64,000 nt of DNA from Lactobacillus sp. ESL0700. GTDB lineage: Bacteria > Bacillota > Bacilli > Lactobacillales > Lactobacillaceae. Shown here piece after piece: positions 27,897 to 36,595 of this stretch; positions within the stretch are counted from its first letter, which is position 1; each line of letters begins with the position of its first letter. The position numbers and the translations under genes were made by a program. The DNA is taken from the NCBI RefSeq assembly GCF_029392095.1, contig NZ_CP113930.1, forward strand, positions 1,375,001 to 1,439,000, in the 5' to 3' direction. Under the pieces are notes generated by a model, which had not been told where the DNA came from, searched no databases, and saw nothing but the letters and a program-made list of their open reading frames with translations.

Positions 27897-28529
27897 ATGA
27901 AATTATTTTATTCATCAGGTGCAAGTTCCTTAGCACCACATATATTACTTGAAGAAAGCAATCTAACTTATACTGCAGAAAAGGTCAACTTAGACCACAA
28001 GACTTGGGCACAAGGCGACTATAATACAATTAATCCGAAGTCTTATGTACCAGCTCTTGAAACAGAATCCGGTTCTATCTTAACCGAATGCGCCGTTATT
28101 TTAGAATATATTGCAAGACAGGTTCCCGAAAAAGCTTTAATTGCGGGTTATGCTACTGCTGAATATTGGCAGCAGCGAACTTGGCTCAATTATATCGCCA
28201 CCGAACTACACAAGAATTTCATTTCACCATTCAGAAAAGGCAATTGGCTGCCCAACACTGCAGAATCTAAAGAATTGGTCTACCAACGCGTTTTGCCACG
28301 GCTAAAATATGTTGATCAACAGTTAGCAGACCAAACTTATTTGGTTAATAATCAATTTTGCGTAGCTGATGCTTATCTCTTTGTCATGACCAACTGGCTG
28401 CAGCGTTTAGATTACGGCTTCAATGATCTAGCTAATCTAGAAAGATTTGACTCTGCCATACGTTTGCGCTCAGCGGTGCAACGCGTTTTAAAGCAAGAAG
28501 GAAAACCGCACTCATTAACAGAGCAATAA
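27897..28529 (+). CDS. Glutathione S-transferase-like protein
   Basis: 210 residues. The N-terminal thioredoxin-like half (KLFYSSGASSLAPHILLEES ... KSYVPALETESGSILTECAVILEYI) contains the cis-Pro and the ES/TE glutathione contact site. The helical C-terminal domain has NQFCVADAYLFVMTNWL. This is the bacterial beta-class GST layout; the SSGASS stretch lies where those enzymes have the SPGACS cysteine, here Ser in place of Cys. It has an excellent AAGGAGG 7 nt before ATG. GSTs are rare in lactobacilli, so transfer or a detoxification role is possible. It probably forms an operon with the ArsR gene. Confidence 0.85.
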   Translation: MKLFYSSGASSLAPHILLEESNLTYTAEKVNLDHKTWAQGDYNTINPKSYVPALETESGSILTECAVILEYIARQVPEKALIAGYATAEYWQQRTWLNYIATELHKNFISPFRKGNWLPNTAESKELVYQRVLPRLKYVDQQLADQTYLVNNQFCVADAYLFVMTNWLQRLDYGFNDLANLERFDSAIRLRSAVQRVLKQEGKPHSLTEQ

Positions 28530-28532
28530 ATA

Positions 28533-28556
28533 AGCCAGCTTTAACCCCAGCTGACT
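28533..28556. terminator. Weak hairpin between convergent genes
   Basis: AGCCAGCT (28533-28540) and AGCTGACT (28549-28556) pair with one mismatch. There is no adjacent T-run on the plus strand. It may end the GST transcript. Confidence 0.35.
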
Positions 28557-28563
28557 TTAACAC

Positions 28564-29193
28564 TTACTTTTTTATGATAGAAGCAATTCCAGCAATAATG
28601 TTGTGATATTGCTTTTCATTTTCCACAAATGAATCATTATTAATAATAATATCGGCAATCTCTTTAACTTCTTTAGCACCGTGCTTTATCTTAAATTGAT
28701 CTTTTTTCTTAGTTCGAGCGACGATTTCTTCAAATGTAAACTCTTTGCCATTATCAATGGTTTGCTTTTTAAATTCACGAGTAGCGCGAACCCTAAGAGG
28801 AGCCTCAATATAGATGTTCATCATCTTTGAACCCAATAGTTGTTTTAAATAAACGCCAAGCTCTGCACGATAAAGACTTTCAATTGAAGCATAATGGACA
28901 TTGGCCTTTTCCATTTCACCTACCAGACGATAAAAAAATTCTCTGAAAATTTCTTGTTGATTATCGGCATAAAGATTTTGGAAGTCTGCTTCTGAAGGAT
29001 GATCTACAAATTCGTAACCACGCTCACGCATCATATCCTTTTCAATCTGAATAATTTTCATTCGCTTAATCCCGATACTATCAAGATAAAGACCTGCGGC
29101 TGACTTACCACATTCACTTAAGCCGCCTAATGAGAACATGCCTTTGACATAATTTTTTCTGGCAATAAATTGTTCCTCGGTAATTTTCATCAT
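28564..29193 (-). CDS. P-loop kinase-like protein of unknown substrate
   Basis: 209 residues with a Walker A variant GGLSECGKSA (about 17-26), a DMMRERGYEFVD segment, and a C-terminal THKKD-like lid (ARTKKKDQFKIKHGAKEV) with INND near the end. This order is like dephospho-CoA or nucleoside/adenylate kinases, in which basic residues of the lid bind phosphates. No substrate can be named. It is monocistronic, convergent with the GST gene. Confidence 0.65.
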   Translation of the reverse strand: MMKITEEQFIARKNYVKGMFSLGGLSECGKSAAGLYLDSIGIKRMKIIQIEKDMMRERGYEFVDHPSEADFQNLYADNQQEIFREFFYRLVGEMEKANVHYASIESLYRAELGVYLKQLLGSKMMNIYIEAPLRVRATREFKKQTIDNGKEFTFEEIVARTKKKDQFKIKHGAKEVKEIADIIINNDSFVENEKQYHNIIAGIASIIKK

Positions 29194-29362
29194 TAACCTC
29201 TTTTCTAATCAAATAGTTTTCTGTTCGCGCTTTTATAGGCTCTTATTATGCTCAATAAGTTATCGGTCCACATTACAGCGTAAATAATTAAATAACCTTT
29301 CTTGCCATTTTACAATTACTTTTTTAATGTTATCGTTAACAAATTATTATTTTAAGCATAGT

Positions 29363-29400
29363 AAAACCCCGAAATTAATTCAGCTCAATTTCGGGGTTTT
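29363..29400. terminator. Bidirectional terminator (CCCCGAAATT family member 2)
   Basis: Perfect 14-bp arms AAAACCCCGAAATT (29363-29376) and AATTTCGGGGTTTT (29387-29400). It ends the minus-strand M13 peptidase gene, which stops at 29428. Confidence 0.85.
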
Positions 29401-29427
29401 ATCTTGCTATGACTTATGAAATAGAGA

Positions 29428-31518
29428 TTACCAAATTATTACTCTCTTTTTTGGTGACAGCCACATACCATCAGTCTTCTTAACTTTAAAGACTTTATAG
29501 AAGTCCGGTTGACACTGCACCTGAACGTTTGCTCGCAAAGCATTTGGTGAGTGAACATCAGTAGCTAGCATAGCTGCTGTCGCTTGTGGAGTCAACTTTA
29601 ACCGCCAAATTCTGGCGTAATTTTTAAAGAGTTCACGTAAATTGACGTGATCTTTCTTACCAGCGGCAATCGCTACGGATAATCCACCTTGATCGGCAAT
29701 GTTTTCCGATACTGTCAGCTTACCGCTAACCTTTTTACCATCGTATTTGATACCATCAAATAATTTGGTTTCTGCCTTGACGCGCTTATTAAATGCGGCG
29801 TAATCCTTCTTAGTCCACCAATTATTCAAACTACCATATTCATCAAACTTAGAACCATTGTTGTCAAAGGCATGGGAGATTTCGTGACCAATAACTGCGC
29901 CAATACCGCCTAAGTTAGCAGCCTTACTTTGCTTCTTACTATAAAATGGTGCTTGCAAGATACCGGCAGGAATATTGATATCATTTAAGCTAGGATCATA
30001 AAAAGCATTAACTTCATCACCAGAAATGCCCCAATCATCACGATCTACTGGCTCATCTAACTCTGAAATATTTTCTTTAATGTCCTGAATCGCCATCGCT
30101 TTTCGATTAGCGTACAAACTACCACCTTGGCTCGTTGGGACAACTTTTACATCATCGTAAAAGTCTGTCACATCACTTGGATAACCAACTTTAACCTTCA
30201 TTGCTTTTAATTTAGCAATCGCCTTTTGTCTAGTTGCCTTGGATAACCACTTATTCTTCTGTAAGCGTTGCTCGTAAATCTTCAGAATTTGCTTAACCAT
30301 CTTGGTGACGTCTTTTTTAGCAGCAGTACCAAAATAAGTCTGGCCATAATATTGACCAATTAGATCATCGTAATCACTATCAGTAATTGCATATGCCTGT
30401 TTTGCAGCTGAAGGCAACTCTTTTTGACCAGATTCTGCTAGCGCAAAGGGTGCACTGGCTTCAACGAATTGCTGTGACAATTCTCCGGCAACATTATTAA
30501 TGAAGATAACAACTAACCAACCCTTAAGTTCAGCGAAATTTTCTTTATTAAGTAGCCCGTTAACATTATTCAAAAAGTCCGGATCAGTAACAATAATCTG
30601 GTCAGGGTCTTTACCAACAGTTCTTTGTAAGAAGCCGGCCATATCAAAGTCGCCAAATTTTGCTTTAAAATCACTAACACTCATTGGATGATAAGTGCTA
30701 GTTACTTCGGCAGTGTCTTCAGCTGACTTAGAGTTCTGCGCCATTTTGCTATCGAACTTAATGGCATTTTCGGCATAAGTAGTTGCTTCATCCTCAGACA
30801 CACCAGCTAGTTCCAATAATTTAATCGATTGCTTCTTAAAAATGTCGAGTAACTGCTTTGAATTAGGATCCTGATAGCTAGTAGTGTCAGGTAAAATTGT
30901 GCTGGCGCTGCCAAAGTAAAGGGCATTCTTTCTGGCATTTTTCAAATCAGGCTCTACATTCCAGCCAATTGGCATTGGCATATTTTCATTAAATAGCTTA
31001 GCTGCTTTGGTATTAAAATCAGCAAAGTCCTTAATCCCTTCCAGTGCTGCCAAATCCTTTTTAATTGGCTCAGCACCATCGCGATTACGTTGATCCATAT
31101 CTAGTGCTTGCTTATATAAATCAACAGCTTTGGCAAAATTAGGGATATTCGGCAGCGGTTTTTTACCATTAGCAAAAGCTGCCATATCCTGACTTAATTC
31201 GTTATTGACCTTAACTGTAAGATTATCGGCAGCACCAGCACTATAACCATCGACTGGTATTTTAGCATTCTTTAACCATTTAGAATTAATTGCTAAATAC
31301 AAATTATCCTGTGGCCGCATACCGAGCTTAGGCTTAAGCAGGTTGCCACTGCCCCCACGCTTGTCCTTAATTTGCTTCTTGTGATGCGCCTTAGCTTTAC
31401 TCTTGCTAGTGGCAGCTAAGACTGGTTGACTAGCATAATTACTAATATTAGTTAAACTTATCGACCCACTCATTAAAATAGCGGTCAGTATTGCTAATAC
31501 TTTCGATTTCTTATTCAT
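29428..31518 (-). CDS. Secreted M13-family zinc endopeptidase (PepO/neprilysin-like)
   Basis: 696 residues. The zinc motif GHEISHAFDNNGS (H545) is the HExxH of M13 peptidases, followed by ENIADQGG, whose Glu is the third ligand, and the family C-terminus VKKTDGMWLSPKKRVIIW. Unlike the cytoplasmic PepO of lactobacilli, it has a signal peptide (about residues 1-36, ending PVLAA) and a basic linker SKSKAKAHHKKQIKDKRGG. It is probably released or held at the wall by charge. It would cleave oligopeptides outside the cell. Monocistronic. Confidence 0.9.
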   Translation of the reverse strand: MNKKSKVLAILTAILMSGSISLTNISNYASQPVLAATSKSKAKAHHKKQIKDKRGGSGNLLKPKLGMRPQDNLYLAINSKWLKNAKIPVDGYSAGAADNLTVKVNNELSQDMAAFANGKKPLPNIPNFAKAVDLYKQALDMDQRNRDGAEPIKKDLAALEGIKDFADFNTKAAKLFNENMPMPIGWNVEPDLKNARKNALYFGSASTILPDTTSYQDPNSKQLLDIFKKQSIKLLELAGVSEDEATTYAENAIKFDSKMAQNSKSAEDTAEVTSTYHPMSVSDFKAKFGDFDMAGFLQRTVGKDPDQIIVTDPDFLNNVNGLLNKENFAELKGWLVVIFINNVAGELSQQFVEASAPFALAESGQKELPSAAKQAYAITDSDYDDLIGQYYGQTYFGTAAKKDVTKMVKQILKIYEQRLQKNKWLSKATRQKAIAKLKAMKVKVGYPSDVTDFYDDVKVVPTSQGGSLYANRKAMAIQDIKENISELDEPVDRDDWGISGDEVNAFYDPSLNDINIPAGILQAPFYSKKQSKAANLGGIGAVIGHEISHAFDNNGSKFDEYGSLNNWWTKKDYAAFNKRVKAETKLFDGIKYDGKKVSGKLTVSENIADQGGLSVAIAAGKKDHVNLRELFKNYARIWRLKLTPQATAAMLATDVHSPNALRANVQVQCQPDFYKVFKVKKTDGMWLSPKKRVIIW

Positions 31519-31608
31519 ACATTCACCCCATATACAGGTAACCTAATTATTCAAGTTTTATCATAGCAATATTTTACTACTGTCAATATATTTTTTACAA
31601 TGGTATTT

Positions 31609-32793
31609 TTATGATAGCGTCAACTTAAGCAACCTTTTTTGAAACATAATGTAAATGGAAATAATCATTGCGCCAATCGCTACTGCAAAAATCAAGTGAG
31701 CATTCAGCTTCACCAAAAGCCCACTAATCAGCGACATTATTGGTCCCATAATTCTTGTTAATGTTGTCGAGGCGGACGTGACTATTCCCCGAAATTGCTT
31801 CTCAGTCAAAGCCTGCACAATTGTGAAAAAATTTGCCTGCGACCACACACTTCCAATAGAAACCAGAACATAACCACCAGTCACTAGCCAAAACGAACGC
31901 AGTAATAACATCACACTAAAACCGGCCAAAATGATTAAACCGCTGACTAGCAATTGCTGGCCGACCGAGATTTTTTGGTTAAATCGCAAATAAATAAAAT
32001 TGGCGGCTATCCCAGCTACCGAAGCAATTGTGTAAAAGAGACTAATTTCAGTAACTGACCCCTTCAGCGTTTGTTTTAAAATAAACGTTAACATTGGTAC
32101 CACAACTTGAAAACCCAAATTTGCTGCCAAAAAGCTCGCAATTAACCATTTTAAGCGAACATCATGCCAAATAAATTTCAACCCTGCAACGGTTTTATTA
32201 GCAACATTTTTTGTCTTAGCTGGCGCCTTTTCTTCTGGAACATCCTTAATTATGATTGCCAAATAAAAGAAGCTAACACTATCTAGCAAAAAGCCAGTCA
32301 AATAGCCAACTAAATTAATTATTAGGGATGCAATCCCTGGACCAAACATGCGCTGAATTGAAGAAATCAATCCAACACTGCCTGATATTTGGGCTAAATC
32401 TTGCGGAGATAGATTTTGGGCAATCAGCGTCTGATAACCAACCCAAGATAATAAATCAAAAAAGCCAAAGACAAAAATCACTGCCAAAATACTCCACAAA
32501 GGCAATTGCTTATTAATCATGATTGGAACAAGCAGTGCCAGCAGCATTTGCATTACTAACGCAGTCAGCATTACGTCCTTTTTGCGATAAACATCAAAAA
32601 GTGAACCAATTACCAAGCCAAACAATGCAGTTGGTAAATATTCCATTGCGCTAAGTAGGCCCATTGTTACGGAGGAATGGTTAATTGTCAGCATTAACAG
32701 TGGCACCGCAAATGTGTAAAATTGGTCACCAAGTCCTGATACTGCATAACCTAACAATAGTTTTCGTTTATTATTTAAATTTTTATTTTTCAT
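31609..32793 (-). CDS. MFS efflux transporter (macrolide-efflux-like)
   Basis: 394 residues with about 12 membrane helices. The N-terminal part shows the MFS_3/MefA-type segment GYAVSGLGDQFYTFAVPLLML and the loop GSLFDVYRKKDVM. Substrates in this group include macrolides and other drugs, but none is proven here. A 13-codon leader and a hairpin lie directly upstream. The ribosome site GAGG is only 3 nt before ATG. Confidence 0.85.
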   Translation of the reverse strand: MKNKNLNNKRKLLLGYAVSGLGDQFYTFAVPLLMLTINHSSVTMGLLSAMEYLPTALFGLVIGSLFDVYRKKDVMLTALVMQMLLALLVPIMINKQLPLWSILAVIFVFGFFDLLSWVGYQTLIAQNLSPQDLAQISGSVGLISSIQRMFGPGIASLIINLVGYLTGFLLDSVSFFYLAIIIKDVPEEKAPAKTKNVANKTVAGLKFIWHDVRLKWLIASFLAANLGFQVVVPMLTFILKQTLKGSVTEISLFYTIASVAGIAANFIYLRFNQKISVGQQLLVSGLIILAGFSVMLLLRSFWLVTGGYVLVSIGSVWSQANFFTIVQALTEKQFRGIVTSASTTLTRIMGPIMSLISGLLVKLNAHLIFAVAIGAMIISIYIMFQKRLLKLTLS

Positions 32794-32812
32794 TTTCCTC
32801 GATTATCCATAA

Positions 32813-32846
32813 AAGCTGTATTATTTTTTTCAAAACAATACAGCTT
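32813..32846 (-). promoter_or_regulatory. Leader hairpin ahead of the MFS gene (possible attenuator)
   Basis: 10-bp arms (32837-32846 and 32813-32822, minus strand AAGCTGTATT / AATACAGCTT). The first arm overlaps the last codons of the 13-codon leader ORF. The second is followed by TT and the MFS start 20 nt later. Ribosomes stalling on the leader would prevent pairing. Confidence 0.6.
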
Positions 32847-32871
32847 CTACTTCTGCATCGATTACAGTCAT
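32830..32871 (-). CDS. Putative 13-residue leader peptide of the MFS gene
   Basis: Reads MTVIDAEVEAVLF and ends at TGA. GAGG lies 2 nt before the ATG and a stronger GGGAGG lies about 20 nt upstream. A minus-strand TATAAT lies a further 12 bp or so upstream, near 32910. It is too short for a standard gene call. The overlap with the hairpin and the drug-pump-like neighbour make it worth listing, but translation is unproven. Confidence 0.5.
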   Translation of the reverse strand: MTVIDAEVEAVLF

Positions 32872-32918
32872 AACCTCGATTGTCGCCACCTCCCAAATAA
32901 TTACACCTATATTATACA

Positions 32919-32960
32919 AACTAAAAAGCCACCTACACGAATGTAAATGGCTTTTTAGTT
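32919..32960. terminator. Terminator after rex
   Basis: Perfect 13-bp arms AACTAAAAAGCCA (32919-32931) and TGGCTTTTTAGTT (32948-32960) with a 16-nt loop. On the minus strand the TTTTT run is inside the second arm. It ends rex, whose stop codon lies at the edge. Confidence 0.7.
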
Positions 32961-33607
32961 TAGATATTTTTTTTACTATCTTTATCAGAGTCCAAAAAGT
33001 AAATCAAGGTTTGTAATTCTGTTGCTAAATCAACATTCTGAATCCGAATACCAGTCGGAGCTGAAAGTCTAATTGGCGTAAAGTTCATTATTCCTCGAAT
33101 TCCTGACTCAATCATTTCATCAGCAGTTGCCTGAGCAGTTTCAGCTGGAACAGTCAAAATTGCAATTGAAATCTGTTGATCGCTCAATTGCTGCTTCAAT
33201 TCTTTCATGCTGTAAACTGGCACACCACTCAAGATTTTACCAGTGATTGCTTCATTAATATCAAATGCACAAGAAATACGAATGTTGTTACTGCGCTTGA
33301 AGTTGTAATTGAGCAAGGCATGCCCTAGATTACCAACACCAACCAAGGCAACATTAGTCAACGTATCTTGATTCAATATTTTCTTAAAAAATGATAAGAG
33401 ACTCTTGACATCGTAGCCATAGCCACGCTTACCCAACGCACCAAAGTAAGAAAAATCACGCCGAATCGAAGCACTATCAACTTGAACTGCTTCTGATAAT
33501 TCGGTTGAAGAAACTTTTTCTTTGCCGCTCTCATTTAAAATAATTAGATATCGATAGTAAAGCGGCAGTCTCTTTGCTGTCGCTGTAGGAATTTTAATCT
33601 TTTCCAT
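32960..33607 (-). CDS. rex: Redox-sensing repressor Rex
   Basis: 215 residues. The N-terminal winged helix contains [33 protein letters not shown]. The NAD(H)-binding Rossmann motif [13 protein letters not shown] (about 90-102) is followed by the C-terminal domain-swap helix. Rex senses the NADH/NAD+ ratio and represses fermentative genes. Some Rex-type half sites (TTGTGAA) occur upstream near 33630 and 33700, so autoregulation is possible. Confidence 0.95.
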   Translation of the reverse strand: MEKIKIPTATAKRLPLYYRYLIILNESGKEKVSSTELSEAVQVDSASIRRDFSYFGALGKRGYGYDVKSLLSFFKKILNQDTLTNVALVGVGNLGHALLNYNFKRSNNIRISCAFDINEAITGKILSGVPVYSMKELKQQLSDQQISIAILTVPAETAQATADEMIESGIRGIMNFTPIRLSAPTGIRIQNVDLATELQTLIYFLDSDKDSKKNI

Positions 33608-33912
33608 TTTTCAAAAAGCCTCCAACTTTTATTTGTGAATTAAGCACTAATCAGTACTATTTTACCCGTAAAATTACGTCCAATGCAAATATTTTTTTCA
33701 CAATCTTGTAAATTCTACCATAGGAAAGTCCTATAACCAATAAATAAAAACTTGCATTATGCAAGCAGTGCCTTTTCACGCTTATTTTTGCTACCACTCA
33801 ACCAGTAGAATCAACTTCTTACCACGCATATTTCACCATTTAGAGAGTTTTTCCTGACAAAAACATTGTAAATTCATAAACTAATCCAGTAATTTACACA
33901 AAGGAGCAAAAA
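33608..33912. other. Divergent intergenic region rex / ABC transporter
   Basis: 305 bp. It holds rex's promoter (minus strand TTGCAT then TAAAAT, about 18 bp apart) and the palindrome ATTTTAC-CC-GTAAAAT (33659-33674) on that -10 element. Further palindromes are ATAGGA-AAG-TCCTAT (33720-33734) and CTTGCAT-T-ATGCAAG (33751-33765). The ABC gene's ribosome binding site AAGGAG is at about 33901. Confidence 0.6.
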
Positions 33913-34779
33913 ATGTTACTTAAAACTAAAAATTTATCTAAAAAGTACAAAAACAAGTTGGCGGTTAACAAAGTTAATCTTGAACTGAAACGTGGCAGCT
34001 TCGTCACGTTACTTGGAACCAATGGTGCTGGCAAGTCCACCCTAATTAACATGCTGGTTGGCCTAAAGCAACCAACTTCAGGTGAAATGATCACTGACGC
34101 GAACACCAAAATTGGGGTTGTCTTTCAAAATAGTGTTTTGGATCCCGAACTAACTGTCTATGAAAACTTGGTCGTCCGTGTGCACCAATACAAGAACTGT
34201 CCTTTAACTAGAATTAACGAATTAGAAAGCCAGCTAGGTTTACGCAACTTTGTTAACCAGCGGTACGGCACTCTTTCAGGAGGTCAAAAACGACGCGTTG
34301 ATATTGCTCGTGCATTATTAAACAATCCGGATATTTTGTTTTTGGATGAGCCCACAACAGGACTAGATGTGCAGACACGCACAGCAATTTGGAAATTAAT
34401 CCTTAAATTGCAAAAGCAGCAACAATTAACAATCCTGCTGACAACCCACTACCTTGAAGAAGCTAAAGAATCGGATTATTGTTACGTTTTAGCGCATGGC
34501 CAAATTATTGCTTCGGGTACTACCCAAGAGATTATTAAGCAACATGCGGAAAACCAGCTCCATTTGCAACCTACTGCGCCAGAGCAATTAATTACCCTAC
34601 TAAATCAACTAACAATTCCTTTTGAACAAGAGAAATGCAATTTTTTAATTAAACCAGCATCTTCGCAGCAAGCACTGCAGATTTTGGAAGTAGTTAAACC
34701 TTATTTAGCAGAGTTTTCATATTCTCCCGGAGATATTTCAACGGCATTCATGAACATCACTGGTTGGGAGGTAGCCTAA
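33913..34779 (+). CDS. ABC exporter ATP-binding protein of a LytTR-linked cluster
   Basis: 288 residues with Walker A GTNGAGKSTLINM (about 36-48), signature LSGGQKRRVDIA, Walker B LFLDEPTTGLD and H-loop TTHYLEEAK. A C-terminal extension of about 80 residues follows, as in daunorubicin/bacitracin-type ATPases. It overlaps the permease start at TAATG (34777-34781). Confidence 0.9.
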   Translation: MLLKTKNLSKKYKNKLAVNKVNLELKRGSFVTLLGTNGAGKSTLINMLVGLKQPTSGEMITDANTKIGVVFQNSVLDPELTVYENLVVRVHQYKNCPLTRINELESQLGLRNFVNQRYGTLSGGQKRRVDIARALLNNPDILFLDEPTTGLDVQTRTAIWKLILKLQKQQQLTILLTTHYLEEAKESDYCYVLAHGQIIASGTTQEIIKQHAENQLHLQPTAPEQLITLLNQLTIPFEQEKCNFLIKPASSQQALQILEVVKPYLAEFSYSPGDISTAFMNITGWEVA

Positions 34780-35618
34780 TGTATTATCTAGTTAAAAGAA
34801 ATCTGACCTTATTTTCCCGAAATCGGGCTCGCGCCTTCTTTTCACTTTTAGGCGCCTTAATCACCTTTGCCCTGTACATCGTTTTCTTAAAGCAAACGCT
34901 AAAAAGCTCACTACCACACATTAACAATATCCAGCAGATTTTGGATAATTGGCAAATGGGCGGAACTTTAGCCGTGGCAAGCATCACTACCACCTTGACC
35001 GGACTATCGTCTGTTGTTTCAGATCGTGAAAATAATATCTTGCAAGACCTCTCCTTAACCGAGCGCAGCAAGTGGCAAATTAGGCTGAGCTATCTAATTA
35101 GTAGCGTCATTGTTGGAAGCTTATTACAAATCATTTTGCTAATATTTATGTTGGCCTATTTTATCAAAACTGATAATCTTGCATTTACTTGGTCTAACTT
35201 ACCGATTATCTTGATAATTATTCTTGTTAGCTCCCTATTAAGTGCCATCTGCAATGATTTATTAGTTAGTTTCATTAAGACCTTTGCCACACTTACCCAA
35301 GTTAACTTAATAATTGGTACAGCCAGCGGCTTCCTTGTTGGGTCCTACATCCCACTAGGTATCGCACCCAAGGCCGCACAACTAGTAATGAAGTTAACTC
35401 CGGCAACTTATGTCGCCTCACTTTACCGCCGCTTGTTTGTCGGTAACACTGTTCCCGCTAATTTACGGACGCGCTTTGTCAAAGATATGGGCATCAGATT
35501 AGAGTGGCACAACCATTTATTGACAATACCAGAAACACTGACAATCACATTTGCAATTTTATTAGCAGTTATTATAATTGATTATCTAACACAAAAATTT
35601 AATCCTAGGGAGGCATAA
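34779..35618 (+). CDS. ABC-2 permease of a LytTR-linked cluster
   Basis: 279 residues with about six helices and the ABC-2 LSLTERSKWQIRLSYLISSVIVGSL region. ATG 34779 was chosen over 34764 because it overlaps the ATPase stop with one shared base, a clear coupling signal. Substrate unknown. Confidence 0.85.
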   Translation: MYYLVKRNLTLFSRNRARAFFSLLGALITFALYIVFLKQTLKSSLPHINNIQQILDNWQMGGTLAVASITTTLTGLSSVVSDRENNILQDLSLTERSKWQIRLSYLISSVIVGSLLQIILLIFMLAYFIKTDNLAFTWSNLPIILIIILVSSLLSAICNDLLVSFIKTFATLTQVNLIIGTASGFLVGSYIPLGIAPKAAQLVMKLTPATYVASLYRRLFVGNTVPANLRTRFVKDMGIRLEWHNHLLTIPETLTITFAILLAVIIIDYLTQKFNPREA

Positions 35619-35619
35619 T

Positions 35620-36078
35620 GTGCAAATTAAGTTCCAAGAAGATTCATCTATTAGTCCAGAGAATCCCACGGTGATTGTAAAGGCAGCAAGTAAGCAGGCG
35701 CAGACGCTTGATATTTTGCAGTACCTTGAGCATTTTGCAGAAAATAATAAAACAGACATTATTCCGATCAAGGCAATTGACCAAATTTTCATGGTCAAAA
35801 GTAAAAGTATCATCTTGGTGGATATTGTCGACAACACCCTGCTAATCTATACAACTAACAGTGTTTTGCAGACTAAAGAAACTCTGAGTCACTTCGGCGA
35901 GAAGCTCAATCATGACCACTTTTTGCAAATTTCAAGGCATGCAATTATCAATGTTGACCATTTATTAACGCTTGAGGACAGTTTCTCTGGAAATTTAACG
36001 GCAAAATTAACGAACGACATCAAAACTAGCATTAGTCGTAAATATGTCAAAAGTTTAATGACTTTCTTGGGCATCTAG
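35620..36078 (+). CDS. LytTR-family DNA-binding regulator without a receiver domain
   Basis: 152 residues. The C-terminal two-thirds is a LytTR domain (IIPIKAIDQIFMVKSKSIILVDIVDNTLLIYTTN ... FLQISRHAIINVDHLLTLED ... ISRKYVKSLMTFLGI). No response-regulator receiver is present. The start is GTG at 35620 behind GGGAGG; ATG 35618 is in another frame that stops quickly. This is the usual partner of the DUF3021 gene next to it, and probably controls the operon. Confidence 0.88.
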   Translation: MQIKFQEDSSISPENPTVIVKAASKQAQTLDILQYLEHFAENNKTDIIPIKAIDQIFMVKSKSIILVDIVDNTLLIYTTNSVLQTKETLSHFGEKLNHDHFLQISRHAIINVDHLLTLEDSFSGNLTAKLTNDIKTSISRKYVKSLMTFLGI

Positions 36079-36087
36079 GAGGATATC

Positions 36088-36495
36088 ATGAAAAAAACAT
36101 TCGCCAACATTATCACAGAAGGAATTATTGGTATCGGCTTTGGCTCGTTTTCATACCTAGTCTTTCTTTTATTTAAATGGCAAACAACACTTCCGACAGC
36201 GCAGAATATTATTAGTGTTTGGCTGATGAGCTTTTTGATTGGGACTTTGACTGAAATTTTCGACTTTTACGGCCTGTCTATCTTAACCTTATTAGTTCAC
36301 TTCTGCGGCACAGTAATCTTAGTGTTTGCCATGACGGCATACAATGGTTGGTTAGCAACCTTCAGCCATTCACCTCTTGCGTGGACATCAGTTATTGGAC
36401 TCTATCTCTTTATTTGGCTAACTTTGTTCACATACCAGCACTTGTCGGTCAAACGGATCAATCAAAAACTAGCACAAAGAAACCAAAAGAAGTAA
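36088..36495 (+). CDS. DUF3021-type four-helix membrane protein
   Basis: 135 residues with four membrane helices (about 10-30, 45-62, 70-90, 100-120) and a short basic tail. Its place 9 bp after a LytTR gene is typical of DUF3021 proteins, thought to modulate the LytTR partner. The function is not established. Confidence 0.75.
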   Translation: MKKTFANIITEGIIGIGFGSFSYLVFLLFKWQTTLPTAQNIISVWLMSFLIGTLTEIFDFYGLSILTLLVHFCGTVILVFAMTAYNGWLATFSHSPLAWTSVIGLYLFIWLTLFTYQHLSVKRINQKLAQRNQKK

Positions 36496-36595
36496 TAATC
36501 ACAAACAGGATAGCAAAAATGCTATCCTGTTTTTTCCTATAATATAGCCCCAACAAGTAAAGTTATTATGCTAAAATGGTTTCTAGGTGAAAAAT

